Shown: positions 31,041 to 39,224 of the stretch, in pieces | Position numbering within the stretch: position 1 is the stretch's first letter | Layout: each line of letters opens with the position of its first letter | From: Micromonospora haikouensis | GTDB lineage: Bacteria > Actinomycetota > Actinomycetes > Mycobacteriales > Micromonosporaceae | Direction: 5' to 3' | Assembly: GCF_900091595.1 (NCBI RefSeq) | Contig: NZ_FMCW01000011.1 | Coordinates: 124,001-188,000 of the forward strand | Length of the DNA: 64,000 bases | The notes under the pieces: model-generated | What the model was told of the DNA's origin: nothing | Database searches by the model: none | What the model saw: only the letters and a program-made list of their open reading frames with translations | Position numbers and translations under genes: made by a program

Positions 31041-31229
31041 TCAGTCCGACGCGAGCTCGGGCCGGTGCTGCTTGATCCACGCCTGCACGTCGGCCTTCAA
31101 CCACACCTTGCCCTGCATCAGGTCCGCCACTGGTTCGGGGAAGTTCCGGTGGCTGGTGATCACGTAGACCCGCTGCTTGCTGATGCCGCCCAGCATGATC
31201 CGGATCTCATGCGCGCCCACCAGCTCCAT
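31041..31229 (-). CDS. AlpA/excisionase-like small DNA-binding protein
   Basis: The 62-aa protein reads as a MerR-like helix-turn-helix of the AlpA/HTH_17 type: MELVGAHEIRIMLGGISKQR, then VITSHRNFPEPVADL, and KVWLKADVQAWIKQHRP. Such proteins act as excisionases or small repressors of mobile elements. ATG 31229 is preferred because the upstream in-frame extension has no domain character. It is divergent from the Cys-rich gene at 31297, with a perfect 14-bp palindrome between them. Confidence 0.82.
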   Translation of the reverse strand: MELVGAHEIRIMLGGISKQRVYVITSHRNFPEPVADLMQGKVWLKADVQAWIKQHRPELASD

Positions 31230-31260
31230 GAAACGGACGGTAGAGAGGTGACCCGGCTCC

Positions 31261-31274
31261 TTGACCCGGGTCAA
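31261..31274. promoter_or_regulatory. Perfect 14-bp palindrome in a divergent promoter
   Basis: TTGACCCGGGTCAA is its own reverse complement and includes a -35-like TTGACC in both directions. It lies 32 bp upstream of one start and 23 bp upstream of the other. It is a likely operator; the AlpA-like protein is the obvious candidate ligand (inference). Confidence 0.6.
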
Positions 31275-31296
31275 CGAGTCGGTCACTGTATTGGGT

Positions 31297-31599
31297 ATGT
31301 CGACTTCCAGTCGCTCGCCCGTGCACGACCGGCAGGGGCGGGCCGTCCGGCCGCACACGGCGATGCGTCCGCTCTGGCTGTGCCGGGTGTGTGCCGCGCC
31401 CTGGCCCTGCCAGCCGGCCCGGCTGCTGCTGCTCATGGAATACCGCCGCGACCGGGTCGGGCTGTCGGTCTACCTGGCGGGGCAGTTGTTCGAGGCGACC
31501 GGCGACCTGGTCCGGCTCAACCCGAACCCGGCCCCCACACCGCAGGAGTTGTTCGAGCGCTTCATGGCCTGGACGGCCGAGGCCCGGGGCGTCGTGTGA
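31297..31599 (+). CDS. Small Cys-rich hypothetical protein (100 aa)
   Basis: The core MRPLWLCRVCAAPWPC carries a CxxC plus a further Cys, then a helical region (RLLLLMEYRRDRVGLSVYL) and ELFERFMAW. The same short protein type is frequent in actinomycete accessory regions and is sometimes labelled flavin reductase by pipelines; nothing here supports a flavin site. The CxxC..C motif could bind metal. Function unknown. It is divergent from the AlpA-like gene. Confidence 0.7.
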   Translation: MSTSSRSPVHDRQGRAVRPHTAMRPLWLCRVCAAPWPCQPARLLLLMEYRRDRVGLSVYLAGQLFEATGDLVRLNPNPAPTPQELFERFMAWTAEARGVV

Positions 31600-31696
31600 C
31601 GGCACTTCGACCCCTGCTGCCGAATCCGGTGCGGGCGACGAGGGCGTAATGCGGGTCGCGGGGGTGGAAGGTCGGTTTGCCCGCCGCCGCGTTGCC

Positions 31697-32134
31697 TCAG
31701 TGTTCCAGCAGGTCCCGAAGTGTGCGGCGAAGCTGATCGGCCGCACCGGGGCTGACGGGCGCGAGGAGTGCGTTCTCGGCGTCCTGGTATGCGGCCTCTG
31801 CGGCGTCGAAGGTTCGCCGGCCCTGATCGGTGAGCTCGACGATGTTGCGGCGTCGGTCGGTCGGGTCCGGTCGTCGTACGACGATGCCCTTGCGTTCGAG
31901 GTCGTCGAGTACCGCGACCATCGTCGTGCGGTCGACGCTGAGCTTCTGTGCCACCTGTAGTTGCGACGCTGGTTCGCCGTGGGCCAGCACGCGCAGCGTC
32001 CCGAAGTCCTTGCTGTCGATCCCGAGGTGCTCCAGGGCCGCGTCCGTCAGCGCGGTGAGCCGCAGGTGCGCGTGCTTGAGGAGATAGCCGAGGAGGTCGC
32101 GCGGATCCGCGGCGGCGCTGTTGTCGGTGGACAC
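31697..32134 (-). CDS. MarR-family transcriptional regulator
   Basis: The 145-aa protein has the MarR winged helix: SQLQVAQKLSVDRTTMVAVL (helix-turn-helix) and the wing RRPDPTDRRRNIVELTDQG. The GTG start at 32134 is preceded by TAACAT (32141-32146) with a 6-nt gap, so the transcript is probably leaderless. It is divergent from an epimerase-like gene, and a perfect inverted repeat lies between them. It probably represses both and is released by a small ligand. Confidence 0.92.
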   Translation of the reverse strand: MSTDNSAAADPRDLLGYLLKHAHLRLTALTDAALEHLGIDSKDFGTLRVLAHGEPASQLQVAQKLSVDRTTMVAVLDDLERKGIVVRRPDPTDRRRNIVELTDQGRRTFDAAEAAYQDAENALLAPVSPGAADQLRRTLRDLLEH

Positions 32135-32159
32135 CGTCCCATGTTACGGCTAGTCTGAA

Positions 32160-32176
32160 CGTCAGTAATACTGACG
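32160..32176. promoter_or_regulatory. MarR operator candidate
   Basis: CGTCAGTA (32160-32167) and TACTGACG (32169-32176) form a perfect 8-1-8 inverted repeat. It covers the expected -35 region of the marR promoter and lies 25 bp before the epimerase start. Size and symmetry suit a MarR dimer. Confidence 0.75.
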
Positions 32177-32200
32177 ATCAGAGAAACGACCGGAGTTGTC

Positions 32201-33145
32201 ATGATCCTTGTTACCGGAGGCGCCGGCTTCATCGGCTCCCACACCGTCCGCGCCCTCGCCGAAGCCGGCCAGGAGTGCGTCCTGCTGCAGCGCCGGGCTC
32301 CCGTGGTGCCCGCCCCGCTCGCCGACCTGCCCGTGCACGCCGTGCAGGCCGATGTCGCCGACCTCGACGCCCTGCTCGCAGTCGGCAAGCAGCACCCGAT
32401 CACCGGAATCGTGCACCTCGCCGTCACCCTGCCGTGGTCGGACGACGACGCCGACCCGATCGACGCGTCGGCGCGGTCGCTGGAGGGATACCTCAACATC
32501 GTTCGCGCCGCGCAGGCTTGGGGCGTGAACCGCATCGTGGCCGCGAGCACCATCGGCGTCTACGGCTTCGCGAAGGCGGGCGCGCTCGCCGAGGACATGC
32601 CGCTGCCGATGGGCCACGTCCACGCCATCCCCACGTTCAAGAAGATCTTCGAGCTGCTCGCCGGCCACCTGTCGGACGCAACCGGAGTCCAGATCGTCAA
32701 CGCCCGGATCTCCGGCACCTGGGGGCCCGGAGGGCACCTGCCCGACCCGTTCTTCGCCGCGCCGACACTCGCCCACGCCGCAGCTCGCCGCAGCGAGCCC
32801 GACCTCTCCGGGCTCATCGCGCCCCCGCACGCCGAGGACGCGCTCGACCTGCTCTATGTCAGGGACACCGGCCGCGCGCTCGCGCTCCTGCAGCTCACCG
32901 ACGGGCTGCGGCACGCGACCTACAACGTGGCCTCCGGTCACGCCACCAGCAACGCCGAGGTCATCGCCGCGCTGCGGTCCGTCGAGCCCAGCTTCCGGTG
33001 CGAGCTTCCCTCGGCCGGCGACCGCCCGCAGACCTGGCTCGACATCTCCCGGTTGCGCGAGGACACCGGGTTCGAACCCCGGTACGACACCGCCACCGCC
33101 GCCGCCGACTACATCGCCTGGCTGCGCGCCGGGAACACCCGGTAA
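32201..33145 (+). CDS. NAD-dependent epimerase/dehydratase-like SDR
   Basis: The 314-aa extended SDR has the Rossmann motif VTGGAGFIGSHTV, VHLAVTLPW and ASTIGVYG. Where active enzymes have YxxxK, the sequence is HAIPTFKK: the Lys remains but the Tyr is missing, so activity may be altered or the protein may bind NAD(P) only. ATG 32201 has CGGAG 5 nt upstream. Control by the divergent MarR regulator is likely. Confidence 0.87.
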   Translation: MILVTGGAGFIGSHTVRALAEAGQECVLLQRRAPVVPAPLADLPVHAVQADVADLDALLAVGKQHPITGIVHLAVTLPWSDDDADPIDASARSLEGYLNIVRAAQAWGVNRIVAASTIGVYGFAKAGALAEDMPLPMGHVHAIPTFKKIFELLAGHLSDATGVQIVNARISGTWGPGGHLPDPFFAAPTLAHAAARRSEPDLSGLIAPPHAEDALDLLYVRDTGRALALLQLTDGLRHATYNVASGHATSNAEVIAALRSVEPSFRCELPSAGDRPQTWLDISRLREDTGFEPRYDTATAAADYIAWLRAGNTR

Positions 33146-33296
33146 CCCCTGCCACGCGGGCGGCGCACGGTCGGACAGTCCGCGCGCCGGCCCGCTTCTC
33201 AGGGGCTGCCCGACATCGCCGCGCCGGCATCGACTCCCGCCGCCTTGCGTAGACCCGTACCCGCGCAGCTGACGCTTTCGTGCTGGCCGCAGCCGG

Positions 33297-33302
33297 TATG
33301 AT
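33297..33302 (+). promoter_or_regulatory. -10 box of the toxin-antitoxin operon
   Basis: TATGAT is followed by 6 nt and the antitoxin ATG at 33309, giving a leaderless transcript. The 163-bp spacer before it (from 33146) holds no gene I can support. Confidence 0.6.
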
Positions 33303-33308
33303 TCTCAT

Positions 33309-33512
33309 ATGGTCACTACGGTCAATCTGCCGGACGCATTGCACGAGCGACTCAAGCAACTCGCCGACCAGGAGCACCGCTCGATGAACGCCACGATCGT
33401 CGTGGCGGTCGAGGAGTATGTCACGGCGCACAGCCGTCGTGCCCGCGTCCGGGACCTCGCCCGGGAGGTCGCCGATCGCGACGCCGAGCTGCTTCGCCGG
33501 CTCGCTGAGTGA
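33309..33512 (+). CDS. Ribbon-helix-helix antitoxin
   Basis: The 67-aa protein opens with the RHH strand and helices TTVNLPDALHERLKQLADQE and RSMNATIVVAVEEYV, followed by a charged helix that should wrap the toxin. It overlaps the Doc-like toxin by 4 bp (GTGA). Such antitoxins repress their own promoter. Confidence 0.88.
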   Translation: MVTTVNLPDALHERLKQLADQEHRSMNATIVVAVEEYVTAHSRRARVRDLAREVADRDAELLRRLAE

Positions 33513-33886
33513 TCGTCTATCTCGACGTTGACGACCTGATGGAGATCGCCTCGGTCGTGCTCGGTGACGTGCCGCAGGTTCGTGACCCGGGTCTGCTCTT
33601 CTCGGCGGTCGTCCGGCCGGCCACCGTGGTGTTCGGTCAGGAGGCGTATCCCGAGCTGTGGGGCAAGGCCGCCGCGCTGCTGCACTCGATCTGCATGAAC
33701 CACGCGCTCATCGACGGCAACAAGCGCCTCGCCTGGGCCGCCGCCCGGGTCTTCCTCGCTCTCAACGATGTGCCGGTGCGAGACGTTGACGTCGATCAGG
33801 CCGAGTCGCTGGTCATGGCGGTCGCCAGCGGGGCGATGACGGAGGTTCCGGACGTCGCCCGCGAGTTGCGCAAGCTCTACGTCTGA
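33509..33886 (+). CDS. Doc-type Fic-fold toxin
   Basis: The 125-aa protein has the Fic/Doc motif HALIDGNKRLAW (His at residue 65), which fits HxFx(D/N)GNKR with Leu at the Phe position. Doc toxins phosphorylate EF-Tu and stop translation; short length and partner support Doc rather than a Fic AMP-transferase. The GTG start overlaps the antitoxin stop. Confidence 0.9.
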   Translation: MIVYLDVDDLMEIASVVLGDVPQVRDPGLLFSAVVRPATVVFGQEAYPELWGKAAALLHSICMNHALIDGNKRLAWAAARVFLALNDVPVRDVDVDQAESLVMAVASGAMTEVPDVARELRKLYV

Positions 33887-34040
33887 CTGAGTCCGGCGAG
33901 AGTGGCGGCGCAGCGCGCGACAACATCCTGGCCGGAGACCTTGCCGCCGGCCCGTTCGAGAGTAATTGGTAAACCCGGCTGGCCGGGTTCGGGTCGGCGA
34001 CCGCCCGTTGTGCCGTTTGACGGTACTTCGCAGTGCGCAG

Positions 34041-34046
34041 TAGTGT
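34041..34046 (+). promoter_or_regulatory. -10 box of leaderless PadR transcript
   Basis: TAGTGT is followed by 7 nt and the GTG at 34054. Confidence 0.65.
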
Positions 34047-34053
34047 GCGATGC

Positions 34054-34386
34054 GTGGATACCACGCAGCTCCTGAAAGGCGTGCTGGATCTCGCGGTCCT
34101 CGCCGTGCTCCGGGAGGAGGACGGCTACGGCTACGACATCCTGCGCCGCCTCCGCGAGGCCGGCCTGGACGAGGTCGGCGACGCCTCCGTCTACGGCACG
34201 CTGCGGCGACTCTTCGCCGCCGGCCTGCTGACCACGTACGTCGTGCCGAGCGAGTCCGGCCCGCACCGCAAGTACTACTCGCTCAACGCCGCCGGCCGGG
34301 ACCAGCTGACCCGCTCCGGCAAGCTCTGGCGCTCGTTCGCCACCACCATGGACACTCTGCTCGACGATCGGGGGATGGCAGCGTGA
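34054..34386 (+). CDS. PadR-family transcriptional regulator
   Basis: The 110-aa protein has the PadR winged helix: LLKGVLDLAVLAVLREEDGY, YDILRRLREAGL, VYGTLRRLFAAGLL and the wing SGPHRKYYSLNAAG. It is translationally coupled (GTGA) to a HAAS-domain membrane protein, a standard PadR pair. It likely represses this operon. Confidence 0.93.
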   Translation: MDTTQLLKGVLDLAVLAVLREEDGYGYDILRRLREAGLDEVGDASVYGTLRRLFAAGLLTTYVVPSESGPHRKYYSLNAAGRDQLTRSGKLWRSFATTMDTLLDDRGMAA

Positions 34387-35432
34387 CTGTCACGGAGCAG
34401 GAGATCGCGGACTACGTGACCCGGGTCCGGGCCGCCCTGGCGGACCTGCCGCCCCAGGTCCGCGACGAGTTGACCGAGGACCTTCCGGAGCACCTCGCCG
34501 AGGTCGCCGCCGAGGGGGACGGGTCGCTGGTCGACCGGCTGGGCGCGCCCGAGGCGTACGCCATGGAACTGCGCACGGCGGCCGGCGCGGGGGGTCCGGC
34601 CGCCGCGCGCAACCTGGACCAGCGGGCGGCCGCCGCCGTGGCCCAGGTCCGCGCCCGGCTGCGCGCGGCCGACGTCCGGGTCGGCCCGATCCTCGGGTAC
34701 GCCTCGGCGAGCGAGTACCTGCGTCTGCTCCGCCCCGCCTGGTGGGTGCTGCGTGGCTACCTGGCGGCCATGCTGATCACCGTCGTCACGACGGGTGTGC
34801 CGTTCGGGCTGCTGCCCAGGCTGGGCGGGAGCACGCTCGCGGCGCTGCTGCTGCTCGGTGTCTGCGTGGTCGCCTCGGTGTGGCTGGGCAGGCGCACCGC
34901 CGCGCTGAACCGCTGGCCCCGGATCGCCCTGTGGGCCGGCACGGCGATCCTGGCCGTCTTCGCGTTCGTCGGCTTCGTCGACGCGGACGACCGGCTGGGC
35001 TGGAACGAGTCCGGCTACGAGTCCACCTCGGTGGATGCGCCGTACGTCGGCGACGTCTTCGTCTACGACAGCGAGGGCCGTCTCGTCGAGAACGCCCGGC
35101 TGTTCGACCAGAACGGCAACCCGATCCGGATCGGCTACCCGGAGTGCGAGCGCGCGGGGCTGCCGGAGTCGGGCCCGGCTCTGCCCGTCTACCCGTACTG
35201 CCCGGAGAACGCCCCGTTCCAGGCCGGACCGGTCGGGGCGCGCCCGGCACCCGCCGCGCCGCCCATCAACCCGCCGCTGACCACGACGCCGACCGACGGC
35301 GCTGCGCCCGCGCCGGTGGCCCCGACGCCGACCGGTGACGGGACGACGGCACCGCCCGCCCCGACGCCGACCGGCGAGGCCACGCTCGGGCCGCTGCCGA
35401 CCGCCACGCCCACCTCGACGCCCTCCCGCTGA
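34383..35432 (+). CDS. HAAS (DUF1700-like) membrane protein
   Basis: The 349-aa protein starts with a HAAS-type helical domain (IADYVTRVRAALADLPPQVR, then DRLGAPEAYAMEL), followed by three to four membrane helices (residues about 118-205), an outer domain and a Pro/Thr-rich tail with repeats of PTPTGDG. HAAS proteins partner PadR regulators and are thought to sense envelope stress. The N-terminus is cytoplasmic. Confidence 0.82.
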   Translation: MTVTEQEIADYVTRVRAALADLPPQVRDELTEDLPEHLAEVAAEGDGSLVDRLGAPEAYAMELRTAAGAGGPAAARNLDQRAAAAVAQVRARLRAADVRVGPILGYASASEYLRLLRPAWWVLRGYLAAMLITVVTTGVPFGLLPRLGGSTLAALLLLGVCVVASVWLGRRTAALNRWPRIALWAGTAILAVFAFVGFVDADDRLGWNESGYESTSVDAPYVGDVFVYDSEGRLVENARLFDQNGNPIRIGYPECERAGLPESGPALPVYPYCPENAPFQAGPVGARPAPAAPPINPPLTTTPTDGAAPAPVAPTPTGDGTTAPPAPTPTGEATLGPLPTATPTSTPSR

Positions 35433-35444
35433 CCGCCCGCCAAC

Positions 35445-35500
35445 GCGTTAGGAAGGGGCCCTTCCTATACAGAAAGCGTTAACAGGGTGCCCTTCCTTAC
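35445..35500. repeat. Palindromic repeat family A, copy 3
   Basis: GGAAGGGGCCCTTCC on the left, loop with AGAAAGCGTTAA, and CAGGGTGCCCTTCC on the right. It starts 12 bp after the stop at 35432. A lone half word GATCTTGGT of family B is at about 35541. Confidence 0.8.
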
Positions 35501-35594
35501 AAATGGCTGAACGGACGAGTCGTGCGGGACCACGTTCTCCGATCTTGGTCGCTACGGTGTCGTCTGCTCGTCCATCCCCTCGGAAGGAACTCCC

Positions 35595-36284
35595 GTGCCA
35601 GAGCCGGTCGCCCCGCACCCCGCCGCGCCGCCCGAGGACGCGCCGCGCCCCGCCGACCCGCCTGCGGCCCGGGACCCCGAGCGGTCCGAGCCCGAGCAGC
35701 CCGAGTCCGAGCAGCCCGAGTCCGAGCAGCCCGAGTCCGAGCAGGCCGGGAACGGGCCGGCGGCGGCCGAGGCCGCGCAGGTCAAGGGTGAGACCGGGCA
35801 GGGCGGGAGCGGAGCTGAGCAGGGCTCGGGCGCGGTGGCGGAGCAGCAGGACGGTCCGGGCGAGGACGGGGGCGGGCCGTCGGAGCCGAGGCGGTCCGTG
35901 GCCCGCAAGGTGGTCGGCGTGGTCGCCGCGCTGCTCGCCGTCGGGGTGGTGGCGGCGCTGAAGTTCGGCCTCGGCGGTGCCGTGGCCGCCGCCCTGGACG
36001 AGGACGCGACCGCGAAGGCGAAGGCCGGCGACTGCCTCGCCGAGCTGCCGGACGTGGCCGAGGGCGAGCGCAAGGACGCCCGCGGCGCGGAGGTGGTGGC
36101 CTGCACGTCGACGGAGGCGGTGTACACGGTGGTCGGTCGTCTCGACGGGCAGACCGAGGCGCAGGCGCGCACGGGCGAGGCGTGCGAGCCGTTCCTCCAG
36201 CCCGGGCAGGCGGGTTACTTCTTCTACAACATCAAGCCGGGCAGCACCGGCTACCTGCTCTGCCTCACCCGCAAGGCGGCCTGA
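35595..36284 (+). CDS. LppU/SCO3897-like membrane protein with Pro/Glu repeats
   Basis: The 229-aa protein has a disordered N-terminus with three to four copies of PESEQ (15-bp units, about 35697-35743), one membrane helix (VVGVVAALLAVGVVAALKF, residues about 106-125) and an extracytoplasmic domain with the LppU-type pattern AGDCLAEL, VVACTSTEAVYTVVGRLDG and a final Cys (LLCLTRKAA). The two Cys pairs may form disulfides. GTG 35595 has GGAAGGA upstream. Function unknown. Confidence 0.8.
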   Translation: MPEPVAPHPAAPPEDAPRPADPPAARDPERSEPEQPESEQPESEQPESEQAGNGPAAAEAAQVKGETGQGGSGAEQGSGAVAEQQDGPGEDGGGPSEPRRSVARKVVGVVAALLAVGVVAALKFGLGGAVAAALDEDATAKAKAGDCLAELPDVAEGERKDARGAEVVACTSTEAVYTVVGRLDGQTEAQARTGEACEPFLQPGQAGYFFYNIKPGSTGYLLCLTRKAA

Positions 36285-36427
36285 CCCGGGAGTCACCGGC
36301 AGCGAAACAGGAGGTGAACGCCACTGCTCGGGCGTCTTCCGGCGGCGGTCGCGGCGTGGCAGGCTCACGGCACGTAGGAACACCCTGCGACCAGCCAACG
36401 ATGACTGACCGCGAGGAGGACGGGCCG

Positions 36428-37114
36428 ATGGGCGAGATGGTGAGCTTCGCCAGCAACGGGGGGATGAGCGAGGGGTATCTCGCGATACCCTCCGGCGGTG
36501 CGGCCAACCCGGCGGTCATCGTCATCCAGGAGTGGTGGGGTCTCGTGCCCCACATCCGGTCGGTGGCGGACCGCTTCGCCGAGGCCGGTTTCGTGGCGCT
36601 CGCCCCGGACTTCTACCACGGCGAGTCGACCGGCGAGCCGGACGAGGCCCGGCGGCTGCTGATGGGCCTGCAGATGGACGAGGCGGCGAAGGACATCGCC
36701 GGCGCGGCGGAATACCTGGCGGGGCGGCCCGAGGTGGCGGGCAAGGTCGGCTGCGTCGGCTTCTGCGCGGGCGGCAGCCTGGCCCTGTGGTCGGCGACGC
36801 TGTCGGAGCGGATCGTCGCCACGGCCGGCTTCTATCCGATGCTGCCGTGGGAGAAGATGCGCCCCGAGTGGGCCGACTACGCGGGCAAGTCGGCGATCAT
36901 CCACTGCTCCGAGGAGGACGGCACCTCGGCCGCGCCGGGCGTGCAGACGGCCCGTGCCGCGATCGAGGCGGCCGGCGGCACCTGCACCCTCTACGACTAC
37001 CCGGGCAGCCGGCACGCGTTCTTCAACGACGACCGGCCGGAGGCGTTCGACCAGCGGGCCTCGGCCAGTGCCTGGGCCCGCACCCTCGAACTGTTCCGGG
37101 CGAAGCTTGGCTGA
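36428..37114 (+). CDS. Dienelactone hydrolase family protein
   Basis: The 228-aa alpha/beta hydrolase has the DLH features: IQEWWGL with the Glu that activates the nucleophile, GFCAGG with the Cys nucleophile, and the catalytic His in SRHAFFND. It may open dienelactones or act as a general carboxylesterase. ATG 36428 has GAGGAGG 8 nt upstream; ATG 36401 is a longer alternative. The spacer before it (36285-36427) shows no gene. Confidence 0.92.
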   Translation: MGEMVSFASNGGMSEGYLAIPSGGAANPAVIVIQEWWGLVPHIRSVADRFAEAGFVALAPDFYHGESTGEPDEARRLLMGLQMDEAAKDIAGAAEYLAGRPEVAGKVGCVGFCAGGSLALWSATLSERIVATAGFYPMLPWEKMRPEWADYAGKSAIIHCSEEDGTSAAPGVQTARAAIEAAGGTCTLYDYPGSRHAFFNDDRPEAFDQRASASAWARTLELFRAKLG

Positions 37115-37847
37115 GGCCCGTACCCCCGACGAGGTGGTCGCCCGCGCCGCGCGGGCGACCGACCTGGTCGACCTCGACGGCGCGGTCAGCGACTGCTTCG
37201 CCTGCCCGCGCCTCGTCGCCTGGCGGGAGGAGGTCGCCCGCACGAGGCGGGCGGCCTTCCGCGACCAGACCTACTGGGGGCGGCCGGTGCCCGGCTTCGG
37301 CACCGCCGACGCCCGGATCGGCATCCTCGGCCTGGCCCCCGCCGCGCACGGCGGCAACCGCACCGGGCGCATCTTCACGGGCGACCGCTCCGGCGACGTG
37401 CTCTTCGCCGCCCTGCACCGCGCCGGCCTGGCCAACCAGCCGACGAGCGTCGCCGCCGACGACGGCCTCGCGCTGCGCGACACCCGGATCTTCGCCGCCG
37501 TGCGCTGCGCGCCGCCGGACAACAAGCCGACCCCGGTGGAGCGGGACACCTGCGCGCCGTGGCTGCACCGGGAGGTCGCGTTGACCCGACCCACCCTGCG
37601 CGTCGTGGTCGCGCTGGGCGCGTTCGCGTGGGCCGCGTGGTGGCCGGCGCTCCGCGAGGTGTACGGCGTGCGCCCGCCCAGCCCGCGACCGGCGTTCGGC
37701 CATGGGGCACACTGGTCCGGCACGGCCGCACCGGCGCTGCTGGGGTGTTACCACGTCAGCCAGCAGAACACGTTCACCGGGCGGCTGACACCGGGGATGC
37801 TGGACGACGTGTTCGCCCGGGCGAAGCAACTGGCCGGAGTGGACTGA
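37107..37847 (+). CDS. Type-5 uracil-DNA glycosylase (UdgB)
   Basis: The ~246-aa protein has the family-5 UDG blocks: the iron-sulfur-type Cys in [10 protein letters not shown], motif [19 protein letters not shown], and the C-terminal [16 protein letters not shown]. It removes uracil and hypoxanthine from GC-rich DNA. The start is uncertain: TTG 37107 overlaps the upstream stop by 8 bp, and later GTG codons are possible. Confidence 0.92.
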   Translation: MAEARTPDEVVARAARATDLVDLDGAVSDCFACPRLVAWREEVARTRRAAFRDQTYWGRPVPGFGTADARIGILGLAPAAHGGNRTGRIFTGDRSGDVLFAALHRAGLANQPTSVAADDGLALRDTRIFAAVRCAPPDNKPTPVERDTCAPWLHREVALTRPTLRVVVALGAFAWAAWWPALREVYGVRPPSPRPAFGHGAHWSGTAAPALLGCYHVSQQNTFTGRLTPGMLDDVFARAKQLAGVD

Positions 37848-37866
37848 CGGGCGTGGGGCGGTGCCG

Positions 37867-38646
37867 ATGGACCTCAGCGTGCTGCGCAGGTGGTGGCCGA
37901 TCGTCGCGGTGACGGCCCTGCTCGCCGCCGCCGCGGTGGCCGCCGGACACTCGTCGCTCGGCGCGAGCCGCATCCCGCCCGCCGCCGACAACATCCCGTA
38001 CGTGCCGGAGTACCCGACGGCGCAGCCGCCGCCGTCGATCCCGGTGGAGCCGCGCGACGCCGGGGAGGCCACCCGCGCGCACATCCCCGAGTGGCTGGGC
38101 ACCGTCGCGATGGTGCTGCTCGGCCTGGCGATCGCCGTCGCCCTCGGCTACGTCGGCTGGACGCTGCTGCGCGGGGTGGCCCGCCGCACCACCCGGGCGC
38201 TGCCGGCCGACCGGGCGCGGCGCACCGCCGAGGGCACCGCCCGCGAGGTGGTGGCCGCGCTCGACGCCGGCCTGGTCGAGCTGGACGACGCCGACGTTGA
38301 CCCGCGCACGGCCGTGATCGCCTGCTGGGTGCGGCTGGAGGAGGCCGCCGACGCGGCCGGGGTGGCCCGGCACACCGGAGACACGCCTACCGACCTGGTG
38401 ACCCGCCTGCTGCGCGGCGACCCCGACGCCGGGGTGCCGGCGATCGTCAGCGCCGACGTGCTGGCCGAGTTCGCCCACGTCTACCGGGAGGCTCGGTACG
38501 CGACCCGCCCGGTCGACGAGCGCACCCGCGACCAGGCCCGCGCCGCGCTGCGCCGGCTGCGCGGCGAGCTGACGGCGGTAGCGGCCGGGACCGCTGTGGC
38601 GGCCGGGGCTGCCGGAGCGGGCACCGCCGCCGGGGGGCCGGCGTGA
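37867..38646 (+). CDS. DUF4129 membrane protein
   Basis: The 259-aa protein has an N-terminal helix (IVAVTALLAAAAVAAG), a periplasm-side linker, a second helix (LGTVAMVLLGLAIAVALGYV) and a C-terminal DUF4129 domain (REVVAALDAGLVELDDADVD, CWVRLEEAADAAG, EFAHVYREARYA). It is the first gene of a MoxR/DUF58 operon. ATG 37867 or GTG 37861 may start it. The Ala/Gly tail is low complexity. Confidence 0.88.
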   Translation: MDLSVLRRWWPIVAVTALLAAAAVAAGHSSLGASRIPPAADNIPYVPEYPTAQPPPSIPVEPRDAGEATRAHIPEWLGTVAMVLLGLAIAVALGYVGWTLLRGVARRTTRALPADRARRTAEGTAREVVAALDAGLVELDDADVDPRTAVIACWVRLEEAADAAGVARHTGDTPTDLVTRLLRGDPDAGVPAIVSADVLAEFAHVYREARYATRPVDERTRDQARAALRRLRGELTAVAAGTAVAAGAAGAGTAAGGPA

Positions 38647-39224
38647 GCACCAGCATCGACGACCTCCTCGGCTCCGCCGAGGAGGAGCCCGCGCAGGAGC
38701 GGGCCGCCCGGGGCGGCCGGGTCGGCGGCGCGCTGAAGACCCTCGCAATCGCCGGGGCGCTGACCGCCGTGGTGGTGGCCGGGCTGCGGGCCGTCGGGTT
38801 GCAGCTCTCGCTGTGGGTGGTCGTCGCCGGGGTCCTCGCCCTGCTCGCCGTGCGTCGGGTCACCGCCGCGCTCGCCCCGCCGCCACCGCCCCGGTCGGGG
38901 GCCCGCATCCCGGCGGGCGAGGAGGACGGCCACTACCACTGGGCCGCCCGGGACGCGCTGCGCGCCGCGATCAACGGCTGGGAACGGCCGCTGGACTGGT
39001 CGTCGGGCAACCCGCAGCGGTTCGCCGAGCGGATCCTGCCCCGCCTCGGCGAGCTGGCCGACGAGCGGCTGCGTCAGCGGCACGGCGTGACCCGCGAGTC
39101 CGACCCGGCGCGGGCCCGCGCCCTGCTGGGCGACCGGCTCTCGACGTTCCTGGACACCCCGCCCCGCCGCACCCCGTCGCCGCGCGACCTCGCGGCGATC
39201 GTCGCCGAACTGGAGAAGATCTGA
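38643..39224 (+). CDS. Membrane protein of the MoxR operon
   Basis: The 193-aa protein has two hydrophobic segments (residues about 33-70), a Pro-rich linker and a soluble domain (YHWAARDALRAAINGWERPL, FAERILPRLGELADERLRQR). It overlaps both neighbours (GTGA with DUF4129, TGATG with MoxR), so the operon is tightly coupled. Its function is unknown but it always accompanies this operon in actinomycetes. Confidence 0.85.
   Translation: MSTSIDDLLGSAEEEPAQERAARGGRVGGALKTLAIAGALTAVVVAGLRAVGLQLSLWVVVAGVLALLAVRRVTAALAPPPPPRSGARIPAGEEDGHYHWAARDALRAAINGWERPLDWSSGNPQRFAERILPRLGELADERLRQRHGVTRESDPARARALLGDRLSTFLDTPPRRTPSPRDLAAIVAELEKI

Noticed and set aside
31297..31599. Flavin reductase
   Set aside because: The 100-aa Cys-rich protein has no flavin-binding domain; that label would rest only on annotation habit.
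32201..33145. Confident functional UDP-sugar epimerase
   Set aside because: The catalytic Tyr of YxxxK is absent, so only the fold is assigned.
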